From: Opitutaceae bacterium
Lineage (GTDB): Bacteria > Verrucomicrobiota > Verrucomicrobiae > Opitutales > Opitutaceae
DNA: 5,053 bases
NCBI GenBank assembly: GCA_031266495.1
Contig: JAISAX010000515.1
Span: forward strand, 1 to 5,053
Direction: 5' to 3'
Positions within the stretch are counted from its first letter, which is position 1. Every line of letters starts with the position of its first letter. Positions 4,694 through 5,053 of this stretch are shown here, one piece after another. Position numbers and translations under genes: made by a program. Under the pieces are notes generated by a model. That model did no database searches and was not told where the DNA came from. It was given only the letters and a program-made list of their open reading frames with translations.

Positions 4694-5053
4694 ATGCGTA
4701 ATTCAGATTATATCCCGTCTTCCGACGGGGATTTCAGCCAATGGGGCATGAAATTACAAATGAAACTGAAAATGCCAAAAACCGGCCACGGCCATGTAAA
4801 AACCGGCCACGCGCCCTCGTTCCGGCGGCGGACGCTGTTCGTCCTTGGCGCCCTCGGAGCGTTCGCCGCATCGGCTCTTTCCGGCAGCGCCGCCAGTTCG
4901 ATCCAGGACCTCGGCGGCACCGGTGCAACAATCGGCATCGACAATCTTTTCGGCCACTCAGGCAGCAGCTTCAAACGCCTCGACAATGACAGCGGACAAC
5001 AGATCTACCACCGGCCCTACATCGGCCCGTACGAAGAGAATTATACTGAAGTC
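4694..5053 (+). CDS. Probable exported protein of unknown function, N-terminal part
   Basis: An ATG at 4694 opens 120 codons with no stop before the window ends, so the protein is truncated at its C-terminus. Residues 5-17 read DYIPSSDGDFSQW, resembling the DYIP..D..F..W start seen in uncharacterised proteins of several phyla. After Lys-rich residues 19-29, a 7-residue duplication (KTGHGHV, KTGHAPS) leads to a signal-peptide-like segment: RRR at 44-46, hydrophobic TLFVLGALGAFAASAL (47-62) and a small-residue cleavage zone near SGSAA (63-67). The RR followed by T-L-F loosely resembles a Tat motif; Sec export is equally possible. The mature start is Gly/Ser/Asp-rich with several Tyr. Later starts at 4748, 4760 or 4772 would give a more ordinary signal peptide, and 4772 is a real alternative. 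No clear Shine-Dalgarno sequence is seen. I do not recognise the family. Confidence 0.65.
   Translation, partial: MRNSDYIPSSDGDFSQWGMKLQMKLKMPKTGHGHVKTGHAPSFRRRTLFVLGALGAFAASALSGSAASSIQDLGGTGATIGIDNLFGHSGSSFKRLDNDSGQQIYHRPYIGPYEENYTEV
4714..4729 (+). other. Hairpin just inside the start of the exported-protein gene
   Basis: CCCGTC (4714-4719) pairs with GACGGG (4724-4729) around TTCC. With one bulged G the stem can extend to ATC/GAT. It lies about 20 bases after the ATG, where an mRNA hairpin can affect initiation, and it encodes part of the DYIPSSDGD segment. Confidence 0.35.
4777..4811 (+). repeat. 14-bp direct repeat within the exported-protein gene, 21-bp period
   Basis: AAAAACCGGCCACG occurs at 4777-4790 and 4798-4811, giving the 7-residue duplication KTGHGHV/KTGHAPS. 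The in-frame period keeps the reading frame. It lies just before the signal-peptide-like segment. Confidence 0.55.

Overview
The window is GC-rich bacterial DNA with two confident complete genes, one gene cut by the right edge, and about 1.2 kb of unusually repeat-rich intergenic DNA. The style suggests Verrucomicrobiota, perhaps an Opitutaceae-like lineage: a large SNF2 helicase with a Pro/Ala linker, abundant inverted and REP-like repeats, and a DYIP...F..W protein start. This placement is an inference from general familiarity; no marker gene is present.

Layout. 1-208: leader with G-tracts and an 8-bp direct repeat. 209-2977 (+): SNF2-family DEAD/DEAH-box ATPase, 922 aa, with all helicase motifs intact. 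2978-3441: the gap between two convergent genes, packed with inverted repeats. Its core is a nested mobile element. A 138-bp MITE-like module (3208-3345) with 14-bp terminal inverted repeats and an 8-bp target duplication (TTATTTCA) lies inside the right arm of an older element (3053-3364). Removing the module and one TTATTTCA copy restores a perfect 29-bp inverted repeat for the older element. The inner module carries two opposed GTAG-headed REP hairpins, a REPIN/BIME-like arrangement. CGCTAAA decamers bound the region and supply the stop codon of the next gene. 3442-3903 (-): hotdog-fold acyl-CoA thioesterase of the YbgC/4HBT type, 153 aa. 3904-4693: no confident gene. It holds a 21-bp duplication, a run of 22 C, a possible contingency ORF that ends in that run, and a 21-bp-period tandem array of alternating palindromic units (4390-4604). 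4694-5053 (+): the first 120 codons of a probably exported protein of unknown function, with no stop before the window ends.

The three genes do not form an operon. The helicase and the thioesterase converge, and the exported-protein gene is separated from the thioesterase by the repeat-rich gap. The most interesting material is non-coding: the nested element with its recoverable insertion history, and the poly-C plus 21-bp array just upstream of the exported-protein gene.
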